Source of the DNA: Rheinheimera maricola
GTDB taxonomy: Bacteria; Pseudomonadota; Gammaproteobacteria; Enterobacterales; Alteromonadaceae
Direction of reading: 5' to 3'
DNA: 64,000 bases
Assembly: GCF_016918075.2 (NCBI RefSeq)
Contig: NZ_JAERPS020000004.1
Location: 248,001 to 312,000, forward strand
Shown: positions 25,718 to 34,708 of the stretch, one piece after another
Layout: each line of letters begins with the position of its first letter
How positions within the stretch are numbered: the first letter of the stretch is position 1
The notes under the pieces: generated by a model
What the model was told of the DNA's origin: nothing
The model's input: the letters and a program-made list of their open reading frames with translations, nothing else
Databases searched by the model: none
Translations under genes and position numbers: made by a program

Positions 25718-26184
25718 AGCGACAGCGATGCTGGCCGGGCCTTGAGATGGCCAAAATGTTTAATTGCCAGTAAGCCAACCAGTACTAAGGCAACAGCTGG
25801 AACTAAGGTGTTGATATAGTTTAAATAACTCAGATGAAGCTCTTGGCGGGAACTGAACAGCTGCCACAGGCTGTTTAACGCAACAGCCAACATAGGTAAT
25901 GTTAGTAAACATAAGTGATAGCGCCGTAGTTGGGCTTGTAAATACAGTAGTGCCGCTACAGCAGGTACTGCTAACAGGATATGTAACAGCAGGTCGGCAA
26001 CCGATAATATCAGCAGGGCAGACTTTTGCCAGTCTGACGTTGTCAGGAGCCAGGCTGGTAACGGGTTAATACTGCTGAGATAACCAAAACACAAAATAAC
26101 AAAGTACAGGTGGGCGCCACCGAGCAGCAGTGATATCAGTGAGCGGATAATAAAAATTGCCAGTTTAGCGGCCATAAACAGCAC
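25714..26184 (-). CDS. Four-helix inner-membrane protein of unknown function
   Basis: The 156-residue product has about four hydrophobic segments (roughly 8-34, 50-82, 85-105, 125-145) with short polar connections. The short C-terminal tail is positively charged (KHFGHLKARPASLSL). No motif identifies a family. Its stop overlaps the stop of the convergent DUF4862 gene by 4 nt. Transcription would run from the intergenic space beyond the S9-peptidase terminator. Confidence 0.65.
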   Translation of the reverse strand: MLFMAAKLAIFIIRSLISLLLGGAHLYFVILCFGYLSSINPLPAWLLTTSDWQKSALLILSVADLLLHILLAVPAVAALLYLQAQLRRYHLCLLTLPMLAVALNSLWQLFSSRQELHLSYLNYINTLVPAVALVLVGLLAIKHFGHLKARPASLSL

Positions 26185-26231
26185 TCCGGTAAAAGTGCGC
26201 TACGCTAGCATGCAGTTACGGTGTCCTCAAC

Positions 26232-26260
26232 AAAAAAAAGGGCCTTTCGGCCCTCATTTT
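26232..26260 (-). terminator. Terminator of the S9 peptidase gene
   Basis: Stem AGGGCC/GGCCCT with a TTTC loop. Read on the minus strand it is followed by eight T, a strong intrinsic terminator right after the peptidase stop. The plus strand also ends in TTTT. Confidence 0.88.
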
Positions 26261-28325
26261 AATTAGACGGCGTGCGGTATTTTTCAAACCACGCCAGCAT
26301 ATATTCCACTTTTTCAATCATCCTGCTGGGTTTGTTGGAAATGCCATGTGGTGAGCCCGGGATCCTAACCAGCGCAGTATCAATGCGGCGTATTTGTAGT
26401 GCCTGATAAAACTGCTCTGACTCTGAAATAGGTGTACGGCGGTCTTGTTCACCGGTGATAAGGATAGTAGGCGTTTGTACATTTCCAACCAGGCTTAGTG
26501 GTGAGCGCTGCCAGTAATGTTCTACATGTTCCCAAGGCACTCCCGGGAATTGATGAAACGTTTGATACAGGTAGCTGTCGCCGGTGAGTACTTTACTTAA
26601 CCAGTTAATAATTGGTTTTACCACTGCAGCGGCTTTATAACGGTTGGTCAGGCCAATGGCATAAGCGGTTGCAATACCGCCGGCCGAACCACCGCCAATA
26701 AACAGGTTGTTTTCGTCAATAAAGCCCAGTTTCAGCATCGCATTAACGCCGCTGTCGTGATCGGCGTAGTCTTCTGGTGAGCTGTATTTGTTGTGTAGCA
26801 ACATGGCAAAGCGTTCACCATACGACGAGCTGCCACGGTGGTTATCATAAAACACCACATAGCCTTCTTTGGCATAACGTTGCATTTCCGCACTCCATTG
26901 TGGGCCATAAGCCAGGTGTGGGCCTCCGTGTATCTCTAACAACAACGGGTACTTTTTGCTTGGATCAAAATCCGGTGGCGTCATGTACCAGGCCTGAATT
27001 TCCTCGCCGTCGAATGACGATTTGTATTTTATTTCATGCACTTGGGCTAGCTTTTTGTGTCCAAGCAGGTCTTCATTCAGTGATGTGAGTACTGTGCTTT
27101 TGCCTTTTTGCAGTACAGCAACTTCGGCCGGGCGCTGGCTGGTTCCATAGGTGTATGCAATAACGCCGTTGTCAGACATTGAATAACTGCCGCTTAGGTA
27201 AGGCTGAGGTTGTGACACACCGCCTAAGCTCGCCGTAAGTTCGGTTAATTTGCCCTTGTTAGTTAGTGTGGCTAATTTACGTTGGCCGCGATCATCATAC
27301 TGCACCACAAAGCTGCTATTACTCAACCAACTGGGGCTGTCGATGCTGCGATCAAAATCAGCCGCAATATCGCTGATACTGTTATTACTCAGCGTCAGTA
27401 CTTTTAATTTGCTGTTGTTGTAAGGCACTAAGGCATTGCCTTGCCATAAAAACGCCAGTTGTTTGCCATCGGGAGAGAATACCGGCGCAGATTCATCGCC
27501 AGCCATGTTGGTTAGTGTAGTGAGTTCACTGCTGGCTAAATCAAGCCGGTACAGGTTGCTGTCACGCGGTTGGAATTCCCAGTCCGGGTCTAAATTGGCT
27601 GAAAATACCAAGCCAGTGCTATCGGGTGTAAAGCTTAAGTCACTACCGTAGTGAAAATCGCCTGCAGTGAGTTGACGTGCGCTGCCGCCGCTAGCGGGTA
27701 AGATAAAAACCTGACGAAATTGCGGCTTTAAGAAGCCCTGGCCATCGGCTTGATAGCGGGCGCGGTCCAGTACTGTTGCCGGCTCTGACCAATTTGCGCC
27801 GGCAGGCTTTTTCACTTTTTTTACCCGCTTTTTAACATCTGCTTCGCTGGCATCAACGTTCATAGTAAATGCCAGTTGTTTGCCGTCTGGTGACCACGTT
27901 AGGTTAGAGGGGCTCTGGCGTAAATTCGACAATTGGGCGGTTTTGTTTTCTGCCAGATAGTGCAGGTGAATTTGCCGGCTACCGCTGATATCTGCAATAA
28001 AGGCCAACTGTTTACCATCGGCAGACCAGCGTGGTTGGCTGTAATTAAATTTGTCTGCAAATAGCGGCAGCTGACGACCGGTTTTTACATCCAATAACCA
28101 CAAACTGCTACGGGTGCTGTCCGTCATAATATCGTTGCTAGCTCGCACATAAACAATTTTGCTGCCATCGGCAGAGATCTGGACTTCGCTGGCATATTCA
28201 AGCGCAAAAATATCTTCTGCTTGAAAATAAGCACTGCTGGCGCTATGCGTGTCAGCGAAAACCATATTGGCGCTAGCCAATAAACTGATAGCGGCGGTCA
28301 GGGTGGAGCGGATAAATATGGACAT
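26259..28325 (-). CDS. Exported S9 family peptidase (acylaminoacyl-peptidase/dipeptidyl-peptidase type)
   Basis: The 688-residue product has a signal peptide (MSIFIRSTLTAAISLLASANMVFA). An N-terminal beta-propeller of PD40-like repeats (SADGSKIVYVR, SADGKQLAFIAD, SPDGKQLAFTM, SPDGKQLAFLW) covers about residues 40-400. The C-terminal alpha/beta-hydrolase domain has the nucleophile Ser in GGGSAGGIATAYA, the Asp in ITGEQDRRTPISES and the His in PGSPHGIS. It should release dipeptides or acyl-amino acids from peptides in the periplasm or outside. Together with the nearby S8 protease it fits a proteolytic lifestyle. Monocistronic, closed by a terminator. Confidence 0.93.
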   Translation of the reverse strand: MSIFIRSTLTAAISLLASANMVFADTHSASSAYFQAEDIFALEYASEVQISADGSKIVYVRASNDIMTDSTRSSLWLLDVKTGRQLPLFADKFNYSQPRWSADGKQLAFIADISGSRQIHLHYLAENKTAQLSNLRQSPSNLTWSPDGKQLAFTMNVDASEADVKKRVKKVKKPAGANWSEPATVLDRARYQADGQGFLKPQFRQVFILPASGGSARQLTAGDFHYGSDLSFTPDSTGLVFSANLDPDWEFQPRDSNLYRLDLASSELTTLTNMAGDESAPVFSPDGKQLAFLWQGNALVPYNNSKLKVLTLSNNSISDIAADFDRSIDSPSWLSNSSFVVQYDDRGQRKLATLTNKGKLTELTASLGGVSQPQPYLSGSYSMSDNGVIAYTYGTSQRPAEVAVLQKGKSTVLTSLNEDLLGHKKLAQVHEIKYKSSFDGEEIQAWYMTPPDFDPSKKYPLLLEIHGGPHLAYGPQWSAEMQRYAKEGYVVFYDNHRGSSSYGERFAMLLHNKYSSPEDYADHDSGVNAMLKLGFIDENNLFIGGGSAGGIATAYAIGLTNRYKAAAVVKPIINWLSKVLTGDSYLYQTFHQFPGVPWEHVEHYWQRSPLSLVGNVQTPTILITGEQDRRTPISESEQFYQALQIRRIDTALVRIPGSPHGISNKPSRMIEKVEYMLAWFEKYRTPSN

Positions 28326-28581
28326 AGTTCTCCCGAATACATGCGATGTTAACCTGATGTGCCGTTAAGCTACCCTGAAGTGGCTGGCAGTACAAACCCG
28401 ATAGCGGCCAAAGGCAGGTTTTAAGCGGCACAGTTCAATTTGATTAAAGCAGTACAAAAACAACGAATTGGTTATTAAATATACAGATCTGCAAATTACT
28501 GCCTATACTTGAATTCTGAATCCTGTCAGCCGTTTTGCTGCAGGGCAGTTAACCGCTTGGCTCTAATTGGAGGGCAACCTG

Positions 28582-29139
28582 ATGTTAAGACGTTATTTTA
28601 TCAGCGATGATTTAGATGATTTAGCAAAGATAGAGCAGGAACTGGAGCAACAAGGCATAGATACGCCACAAATTCATGTATTAAGTGAAAACGATGCGGA
28701 AGTAGAGCTACGCCATTTACATGAAGTGGCACCGGTACTGAAAAGTGATGTAGTACATGCTACTGAAATTGGCGCCATTGTGGGTGTTATAGGTGCACTG
28801 CTGGTATTGGCATTGGCTTATATTATGGGCTGGACTGACACTGCCGCCGGCTGGGTACCCTTTATTTTCCTCGCCGTGGTAGTACTGGGCTTTTGTACCT
28901 GGGAAGGCGGTTTTATTGGCATTCAGCAACCTAATGTCAATTTTAAGCGCTTTCAGGATTTGCTGCATCAAGGCAAACATGTGTTGTTTATCGACATCAC
29001 GCCCGAGCAGGAAGCGGTACTGAGTAAAGTGATCCGCAAGCATCCCGGTTTACAAAGCTCTGGTGAGGGCGAAGCAACCCCTGGTTGGGTGGTGCGCAGT
29101 CAGCAAATGTTCCGTCGTTTTGTAAAAACCATGCCCTAA
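28582..29139 (+). CDS. Membrane protein with two central helices, unknown function
   Basis: Start at the ATG at 28582, set by GGAGGG eight nt upstream, giving 185 residues. The N-terminal about 55 residues are soluble and acidic (RRYFISDDLDDLAKIEQELEQQGIDTPQIHVL) and look like a ferredoxin-like fold. Two membrane helices follow (about 64-85 and 91-112), the second ending in a GGFIGIQ motif. A basic C-terminal region resumes the soluble part (HVLFIDITPEQEAVLSKVIRKHPGL). The layout recalls domains that sense through a membrane anchor, but no family is certain. It lies 71 nt upstream of the cytochrome oxidase operon on the same strand. Confidence 0.7.
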   Translation: MLRRYFISDDLDDLAKIEQELEQQGIDTPQIHVLSENDAEVELRHLHEVAPVLKSDVVHATEIGAIVGVIGALLVLALAYIMGWTDTAAGWVPFIFLAVVVLGFCTWEGGFIGIQQPNVNFKRFQDLLHQGKHVLFIDITPEQEAVLSKVIRKHPGLQSSGEGEATPGWVVRSQQMFRRFVKTMP

Positions 29140-29210
29140 CGGGCGTGGTGTTTTTGTCACCATCGCATTAGCAGTACCCGTTCACTTTACTGGTTAAGGA
29201 TTAACAGGGT

Positions 29211-30608
29211 ATGGCCATAACAATAATTTTAGTGTTGTTGGTTCTGGGTTCTATTGCCTTTCATTTTATCAGCCCCTGGTGGTTTACCCCGATAGCATCA
29301 AATTGGCAATCCATTGATACTACAATTGAGATTACCTTTTGGGTGACCGGCTTTGTGTTTGTAGCGGTGAATCTGTTTCTCGCCTATGCCGTGTTTCGCT
29401 ATCGCTTTAATAAAGACCGCAAGGCAGATTATCAACCAGAAAACAAAAAGCTGGAAACTTGGCTCACGCTATTTACCACTATTGGCATCGTCGCCATGCT
29501 GGCTCCCGGATTATACGTTTGGGGCCAATTTGTTGATGTGCCAGCTGACGCCACAGAGGTTGAAGCTGTTGGCCAGCAATGGCATTGGAGCTTTCGTCTG
29601 CCCGGCGCTGACGGCAAGTTGGGTGAAGTAGACTCCCGGCTGGTTAGCGACCAGAATCCGTTTGGTATTAATTCTGCAGATCCGGCCGGCCAGGACGATA
29701 TTTTAATTCAGCGTAACGAGCTGGTGTTACCGTTGGATAAACCGGTCAAGGTTTTGCTGCGTTCCAAAGACGTGCTACACAACTTTGCTGTACCGCAGTT
29801 TCGGGTAAAAATGGATTTAGTGCCTGGTATGGTAACGTACCTGTGGTTTACACCCACCCGCGAAGGCAGTTTTGACATTATGTGCGAAGAACTGTGTGGT
29901 GTGGCACATTTTGCTATGCGCGGTAAGGTGCGGGTAACTGCTGAAACCGAGTACCAACAATGGCTGGCGGCACAGCCCACATTCGCGCAAAGCCAGAGCC
30001 GTTATGCCGGTGATACCAGCCAGGGCCAGGCATTGTTTCAGGTGTGTGCTGCTTGCCATGGCGCGGTCGGCGAGGGTAACTCACAGCTAAATGCTCCGGC
30101 GCTGGCAGGACAGAGTCGCTGGTATTTAAAACGCCAGTTGCAACATTATCAACAAGGAATTCGCGGTAGCAGCGAAGGTGACGTATACGGCGCACAAATG
30201 GTGGCCATGGCCAATATGCTGCGCGATGAACGCAATTTGGCCAATGTATTGAGCTTTATTGATAGCCTGCCGCCGCCACAACCTAAAGCCAGGCAGGGCG
30301 ACCTGCAGCGTGGCCGCAGCTTGTACCGTAACTGTAGCTATTGCCATGGCAGCCAGGCTCAGGGCATATATGCAATGAATGCGCCGGCGCTTACCTCTTT
30401 AGACGGCGCTTACTTGCGGCGGCAATTAAATTACTTTAAGCAAGGTATTCGTGGTAGCCATAAAAGCGATTTTTACGGTGCTCAAATGCAGCTCATGGCT
30501 CAGTCGCTACATGGCGAACAAGATTCTGCTGCCGTTATTGCCTACATTGCTTCTTTATCGGCTGATGCTGCCATCAGTGATGACGCCACGCTTAGGAGTG
30601 CGCCATGA
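29211..30608 (+). CDS. coxB: Cytochrome c oxidase subunit II with two C-terminal cytochrome c domains
   Basis: The 465-residue product starts with two membrane helices (about 1-22 and 43-65, with a third hydrophobic stretch near 88-108). The CuA cupredoxin domain follows, with QQWHWSF and ligand block CEELCGVAHFAM. Two class-I cytochrome c domains are then fused in tandem, with haem motifs CAACH at 279-283 and CSYCH at 375-379. Each is followed by a similar NAPAL...QGIRG...YGAQM stretch, showing internal duplication. Electrons would pass from the haems to CuA and subunit I. The stop overlaps the start of subunit I (ATGA). Most caa3 enzymes carry one haem c, not two. Confidence 0.94.
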   Translation: MAITIILVLLVLGSIAFHFISPWWFTPIASNWQSIDTTIEITFWVTGFVFVAVNLFLAYAVFRYRFNKDRKADYQPENKKLETWLTLFTTIGIVAMLAPGLYVWGQFVDVPADATEVEAVGQQWHWSFRLPGADGKLGEVDSRLVSDQNPFGINSADPAGQDDILIQRNELVLPLDKPVKVLLRSKDVLHNFAVPQFRVKMDLVPGMVTYLWFTPTREGSFDIMCEELCGVAHFAMRGKVRVTAETEYQQWLAAQPTFAQSQSRYAGDTSQGQALFQVCAACHGAVGEGNSQLNAPALAGQSRWYLKRQLQHYQQGIRGSSEGDVYGAQMVAMANMLRDERNLANVLSFIDSLPPPQPKARQGDLQRGRSLYRNCSYCHGSQAQGIYAMNAPALTSLDGAYLRRQLNYFKQGIRGSHKSDFYGAQMQLMAQSLHGEQDSAAVIAYIASLSADAAISDDATLRSAP

Positions 30609-32371
30609 GTCATATTGCCGTGACCGATCAGCCTGACGAGTCAAAACATCCGCATAGCTTCATAACGAAATATATCTGGAGTCAGGACCACAAAGTTATC
30701 GCCATTCAGTACGCTATTACGGCTATTTTTGTCGGACTGGTGGCACTATTGCTGTCGGCGCTAATGCGCCTACAGCTGGGGTTTCCAGACCGATTTTCCT
30801 TTATCGACCCCTCTGCGTATCTGCAATTTGTCACCATGCATGGCATGATCATGGTGATTTACCTGCTAACGGCGTTATTGCTGGGCGGTTTTGGTAACTA
30901 CCTTATTCCACTAATGATAGGCGCTAGGGATATGGTGTTTCCCTACCTGAATATGCTCAGTTACTGGACATATTTGTTATCAGTAGTGCTGCTGCTGGCG
31001 AGCTTTTTTGTGGTAGGTGGCCCCACAGGCGCCGGCTGGACGCTGTATCCACCACAAGCCATTTTGCCAGGTACGCCCGGTGCCGATGGCGGCATAGTGT
31101 TAATGCTATTATCGCTGGCCATCTTTATTGTCGCTTTTACCATGGGCGGCTTAAATTATGTCACCACCATTTTGCAGGCTCGCAGCAAAGGCATGACATT
31201 AATGCGCATGCCACTGACGATTTGGGGTATTTTTATTGCCACTATTCTGGGTCTGCTGGCCTTTCCGGCTTTGCTGGTTAGCGCCATTATGATGCTGTTG
31301 GATAAAGTGGCCGGCACCAGCTTCTTTATGCCGGCGCTGCTATCGCTGGGAGAGCAACTGGATTACAGCGGCGGCAGCCCGATTCTGTTTCAACATTTGT
31401 TTTGGTTTTTTGGCCATCCTGAAGTGTATATCGTAGCCTTGCCGGCATTTGGCATGGTGTCAGATGTGCTGGCTACCCATGCCCGGAAGAATATTTTTGG
31501 TTATCGCATGATGGTGTGGGCCATTGTTGCCATTGGTGGCTTAAGTTTTGTTGTCTGGGCGCACCATATGTATGTCAGCGGCATGAACCCGTATTTTGGT
31601 TTTTTCTTTGCTACAACCACACTGATTATTGCGGTGCCTACGGCACTGAAAGTGTACAACTGGGTACTAACATTATGGCGCGGCAATATTCACCTGACGA
31701 CGCCGATGCTGTTTGCTATTGGCTTTATTTTTACCTTTGTACATGGTGGCTTAACGGGGTTATTTCTGGGCAATGTGGTCGTCGATCTGCCATTGTCAGA
31801 TACTTATTTTGTTGTGGCGCATTTTCATATGGTAATGGGTGTTTCGCCGATCATGGTGCTATTTGCCGCGATTTATCACTGGTTTCCCAAAGCGACGGGC
31901 CGTTTTTTGCATGAGGGCTGGGGCAAGTTTCACTTTTGGGCCACCTTTCTTGGCACCTATGCGGTGTATTTACCGATGCACTATCTGGGGTTTCTTGGCG
32001 TGCCGCGACGCTACTTTGCGATGGCCGGCACTGACTTTATTCCCGAGTCGGCTCAGACACTAAACGCCAGTATCACCGTGTCAGCCATTATTGTTGGCGT
32101 GGTACAGCTGGTGTTTATTGTTAATTTAATTTGGAGTGTGCGCCACGGCAAAGCCGCCGGCAATAATCCTTGGCAAGCAACAACGCTGGAATGGCAAACA
32201 GAACACACGCCACCTGGCCATGGCAATTGGGGTAAAACGGTACCTGTGGTGTATCGCTGGGCTTATGACTACAGCGTACCTGGGGTTAAAGAGGATTTTA
32301 TTCCGCAAAATGTACCGAATGAGCAGCTGCAGTTTACCGATAAGCAGCGCTATGAGGAGTCACAGCAATGA
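30605..32371 (+). CDS. coxA: Cytochrome c oxidase subunit I
   Basis: The 588-residue haem-copper oxidase catalytic subunit has about twelve membrane helices. Haem a ligand His is in FVTMHGMIM. The CuB/active-site block FGHPEVYI holds the cross-linked His-Tyr pair and the D-channel Glu. The CuB histidines are in WAHHMYVSG, and VAHFHMVMG supplies haem a3 and a ligands. GNYLIPLMIGARDMVFPYLNMLSYW matches the D-channel entry. This is therefore an A1-type proton pump reducing oxygen to water. It overlaps the genes on both sides by 4 nt, so the operon is translationally coupled. Confidence 0.96.
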   Translation: MSHIAVTDQPDESKHPHSFITKYIWSQDHKVIAIQYAITAIFVGLVALLLSALMRLQLGFPDRFSFIDPSAYLQFVTMHGMIMVIYLLTALLLGGFGNYLIPLMIGARDMVFPYLNMLSYWTYLLSVVLLLASFFVVGGPTGAGWTLYPPQAILPGTPGADGGIVLMLLSLAIFIVAFTMGGLNYVTTILQARSKGMTLMRMPLTIWGIFIATILGLLAFPALLVSAIMMLLDKVAGTSFFMPALLSLGEQLDYSGGSPILFQHLFWFFGHPEVYIVALPAFGMVSDVLATHARKNIFGYRMMVWAIVAIGGLSFVVWAHHMYVSGMNPYFGFFFATTTLIIAVPTALKVYNWVLTLWRGNIHLTTPMLFAIGFIFTFVHGGLTGLFLGNVVVDLPLSDTYFVVAHFHMVMGVSPIMVLFAAIYHWFPKATGRFLHEGWGKFHFWATFLGTYAVYLPMHYLGFLGVPRRYFAMAGTDFIPESAQTLNASITVSAIIVGVVQLVFIVNLIWSVRHGKAAGNNPWQATTLEWQTEHTPPGHGNWGKTVPVVYRWAYDYSVPGVKEDFIPQNVPNEQLQFTDKQRYEESQQ

Positions 32372-33036
32372 GTGTGCTTAGCCGGTTACGCGAGAAACCC
32401 TGGCTGGCACAGCCAGCGGGTATGGACCCTGCACTGCAACGAGCGCGGAGACGTTGGCCGGAGCACACCGCGTTGATGTTTATGCTGGCGATAAGCACGG
32501 TGTTATTTTTTCTGTTTACGATCACTTTTTTAGGCCGCACCCAACTGCCAGATTTTCAGCCGCTTGCGGGCATGCCATGGCAACCGTTAACTAACTCAGT
32601 AATGTTATGGCTTAACACCTTGTGGCTGGCATTAAGTGGCTTGGCTATGCAGCTGTCACTGCGGCAATCGCGACGCCTGCACAAAAAGGTGGGCCCCTGG
32701 CTGGTATTAGCAACGTTGCTGGTTGGCTTTTTTTTGGCCGGGCAGTGGCTGGTATGGCAGCAGTTGCTAGCACAAGGCTATGGCTTGCGCACTAATCCGG
32801 CTAATAGTTATTTTTATTTGTTTACTGCGGTGCATGGGGTGCATGTGATGGCCGGTGTGATAGCGCTGCTGCGTGTTTGGTGGCATAGCCGGCGGCAGCC
32901 TTTAAAGCTAAGCCGCAGTCTGCAGTTATGCACCACTTACTGGCACTTTTTACTCTTGCTGTGGCTGGTGTTATTTGCGCTGCTTACCCGTTCAGCGGAT
33001 ACCTATAACACCCTCGCTGCCATGTGCGGCTTTTGA
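32368..33036 (+). CDS. Cytochrome c oxidase subunit III-like protein (first copy)
   Basis: The 222-residue membrane protein has five hydrophobic segments. It shows the subunit-III hallmarks FYLFTAVHGVHVMAGVIALL and TTYWHFLLLLWLVLFALL, which correspond to the HGxHV and YWHFxD helices. The usual acidic residue after YWHF is replaced by Leu, unlike the next gene. Its basic N-terminus is long (REKPWLAQPAGMDPALQRARRRWPEH). It overlaps coxA by 4 nt. It looks like one of two diverged subunit III paralogues, as in the coxO/coxP pair of rhizobial coxMNOP operons. Confidence 0.85.
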   Translation: MSVLSRLREKPWLAQPAGMDPALQRARRRWPEHTALMFMLAISTVLFFLFTITFLGRTQLPDFQPLAGMPWQPLTNSVMLWLNTLWLALSGLAMQLSLRQSRRLHKKVGPWLVLATLLVGFFLAGQWLVWQQLLAQGYGLRTNPANSYFYLFTAVHGVHVMAGVIALLRVWWHSRRQPLKLSRSLQLCTTYWHFLLLLWLVLFALLTRSADTYNTLAAMCGF

Positions 33037-33041
33037 GGTGA

Positions 33042-33716
33042 ATGATGACAACAGACAGCAAAATTGAAGCCGACAGCGGCTGGCGCACGGTAGCCGCCGA
33101 CTGGTCGAGCGATAAGCAAGCCTTTGCAATGCCCTGGGGCAAGCTGATGATGTGGATCTTTCTGCTGGGTGATACCTTTATTTTTAGTATTTTTTTAGTG
33201 GGTTATATGCATGTGCGTATGTCTACTACAGTCGACTGGCCCAACACCAGCGACGTGTTTGCCTTAACGGTGGCAGGACAGCATATTCCGTTGTTGTTAA
33301 TTGCCATTATGACCTTTGTACTGATTACCAGCAGCGGCACTATGGCCATGGCGGTGAATTTTGCTTATCGCGGTGCGCGCAAAGCGACTTTCTGGTTAAT
33401 GGTTATTACGGCGGTGTTGGGCGTGTTGTTTGTTGCGATGCAAGCCTTTGAATGGAGCAAGCTCATTGCTGATGGCGTGCGACCCTGGGGCAACCCTATG
33501 GGAGCGGCTCAGTTTGGTGCGGCTTTTTTTATGATCACGGGCTTCCATGGTTTACATGTTAGCGCCGGTGTTATTTACCTACTGGTTATTGCTAACCGGG
33601 TTCGCCGTGGTCATTACGAGCGCAAAGGCTACGATATTGTCGAGATCACCGGCCTGTACTGGCACTTTGTTGATTTGGTTTGGGTGTTTATTTTTGCCTT
33701 TTTCTACTTATGGTGA
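33042..33716 (+). CDS. Cytochrome c oxidase subunit III (second copy)
   Basis: The 224-residue protein has five helices, with GFHGLHVSAGVIYLLV and ITGLYWHFVDLVWVFIFAFFYLW. The latter is the canonical subunit III ending with the conserved Asp. Residue run MLIFLLGDTFIF-like near the N-terminus (MMWIFLLGDTFIFSIFLVGYM) resembles the lipid-binding helix of subunit III. It starts 5 nt after the first copy. It stabilises subunit I and supports proton uptake in this family. It is the better match to standard subunit III of the two. Confidence 0.9.
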   Translation: MMTTDSKIEADSGWRTVAADWSSDKQAFAMPWGKLMMWIFLLGDTFIFSIFLVGYMHVRMSTTVDWPNTSDVFALTVAGQHIPLLLIAIMTFVLITSSGTMAMAVNFAYRGARKATFWLMVITAVLGVLFVAMQAFEWSKLIADGVRPWGNPMGAAQFGAAFFMITGFHGLHVSAGVIYLLVIANRVRRGHYERKGYDIVEITGLYWHFVDLVWVFIFAFFYLW

Positions 33717-33724
33717 GGTGAGTT

Positions 33725-34051
33725 ATGGCACACAGTGTAGATAATCAGCAGCATCCTATTGGTTTATACCTTAAAGTCTGGTGCTGGCTGTTTGTACTAA
33801 GCGCACTATCGTATTCTGTTGACTACATGCAACTACAAGGCGGCTTGCGCTGGAGTTTGATTTTGCTGTTTATGCTGCTAAAAGCCGGGCTGATTATTAG
33901 CATTTTTATGCATGTTGCCTGGGAGCGGCTAGCACTGAAGTTGGTGTTATTTGTGCCGCCCGCGGCCATCTTGGTGCTGATTGCACTGATGGCCATAGAA
34001 GCCGATTACAACTTTTTAACCCGGCTGCAGTTTTTTAGTCAGCCGGGTTAG
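33725..34051 (+). CDS. Cytochrome c oxidase subunit IV family protein
   Basis: The 108-residue protein has three hydrophobic helices. LKAGLIISIFMHVAWERLALKLVLFVPP is the signature of prokaryotic subunit IV (caa3/bo3 CyoD-like). It ends the oxidase operon 8 nt after subunit III, behind a GAGGTGAG ribosome binding site. It probably helps CuB assembly and stability, as CyoD does. A stable hairpin spans its stop codon. Confidence 0.88.
   Translation: MAHSVDNQQHPIGLYLKVWCWLFVLSALSYSVDYMQLQGGLRWSLILLFMLLKAGLIISIFMHVAWERLALKLVLFVPPAAILVLIALMAIEADYNFLTRLQFFSQPG
34018..34049. terminator. Hairpin spanning the end of the oxidase operon
   Basis: A 10-bp stem AACCCGGCTG/CAGCCGGGTT with a T-rich 12-nt loop overlaps the stop of the subunit IV gene and lies 11 nt from the convergent CBS gene. 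No U-tract follows on either strand, so it may be a 3'-end stabiliser rather than a true terminator. Confidence 0.4.
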
Positions 34052-34060
34052 CCTGGCGGG

Positions 34061-34621
34061 TTAGGCGGTTAAGCTATCAAAAATATGCAAAAACGTCGGT
34101 GTTTGCGCGATGGTAAGTTGAACTTTTAAGCGCCTGGCAATGTCCTGCGCGCTAATAACACCTCGTATTTGATGGCTTTCGCGGTCAATGACCACACAAT
34201 GTTGCTCGCCACTCGATTGTAATGTATTAACGACATCAGCAATGTTGCAATGCTGCAACTGCTGATAAGCCAATGCTTTAATGCGCTCGCGTGGGCGCAT
34301 CACATCTGCTACCCGAATATCATCGCGGTTTACGCCTAAAGCAATATGGCGCATTAATGTTTGCTCTGACAACTGCTCAAGGTGCAGCAAGCCAACCAGC
34401 TCACTGCTGTCATCTACTACCAGCTTTAACCGGCTATGTTCCTGTTGCATCATATCTTGAGCATCACATGCTTTGGTAGCCGCACTGAGGATATTAGGTT
34501 GGCTATGTTTGAAATCGGTAACCACACTGAGTGCTGGCGAGAGTAACGTGGTGTCGTCAAAGTCGGCAGGTTGTACTAAATGATCAATGGCTTCAACGGC
34601 ATATAGAGATAATGTTTTCAT
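34061..34621 (-). CDS. CBS-domain pair protein
   Basis: This 186-residue soluble protein has two CBS motifs. The first is around 55-100, with LKLVVDDSSELVGLLHLEQL. The second is around 103-172, with VADVMRPRERIKAL and QHCVVIDRESHQIRGVISAQDIARRL. Stand-alone CBS pairs bind adenine nucleotides and relay energy status to partner proteins. Translation starts behind GAGGAAA. It lies between two terminal-oxidase operons, which invites the guess that it senses energy charge for respiration, but nothing in the sequence proves it. Confidence 0.82.
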   Translation of the reverse strand: MKTLSLYAVEAIDHLVQPADFDDTTLLSPALSVVTDFKHSQPNILSAATKACDAQDMMQQEHSRLKLVVDDSSELVGLLHLEQLSEQTLMRHIALGVNRDDIRVADVMRPRERIKALAYQQLQHCNIADVVNTLQSSGEQHCVVIDRESHQIRGVISAQDIARRLKVQLTIAQTPTFLHIFDSLTA

Positions 34622-34708
34622 GGTGTTTCCTCAATACCGGTAAGCAGAGGCCATACCGGTTTTTCACATAAATAAGGTTATTTCACAGCGAAGCTGTGCA
34701 AACGTTGT

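Noticed and set aside
28326-28581. Search for a sigma-54 promoter or a GTWAAC-N3-GTTTAC repeat upstream of the cytochrome oxidase operon
   Set aside because: Only a half site and no GG-N10-GC pair of good quality; the proposed regulon evidence is limited to the bd-oxidase side.
34684-34698. CACAGC-GAA-GCTGTG hairpin as terminator of the small secreted-protein gene
   Set aside because: Only a 6-bp stem with no U-tract; too weak to call.
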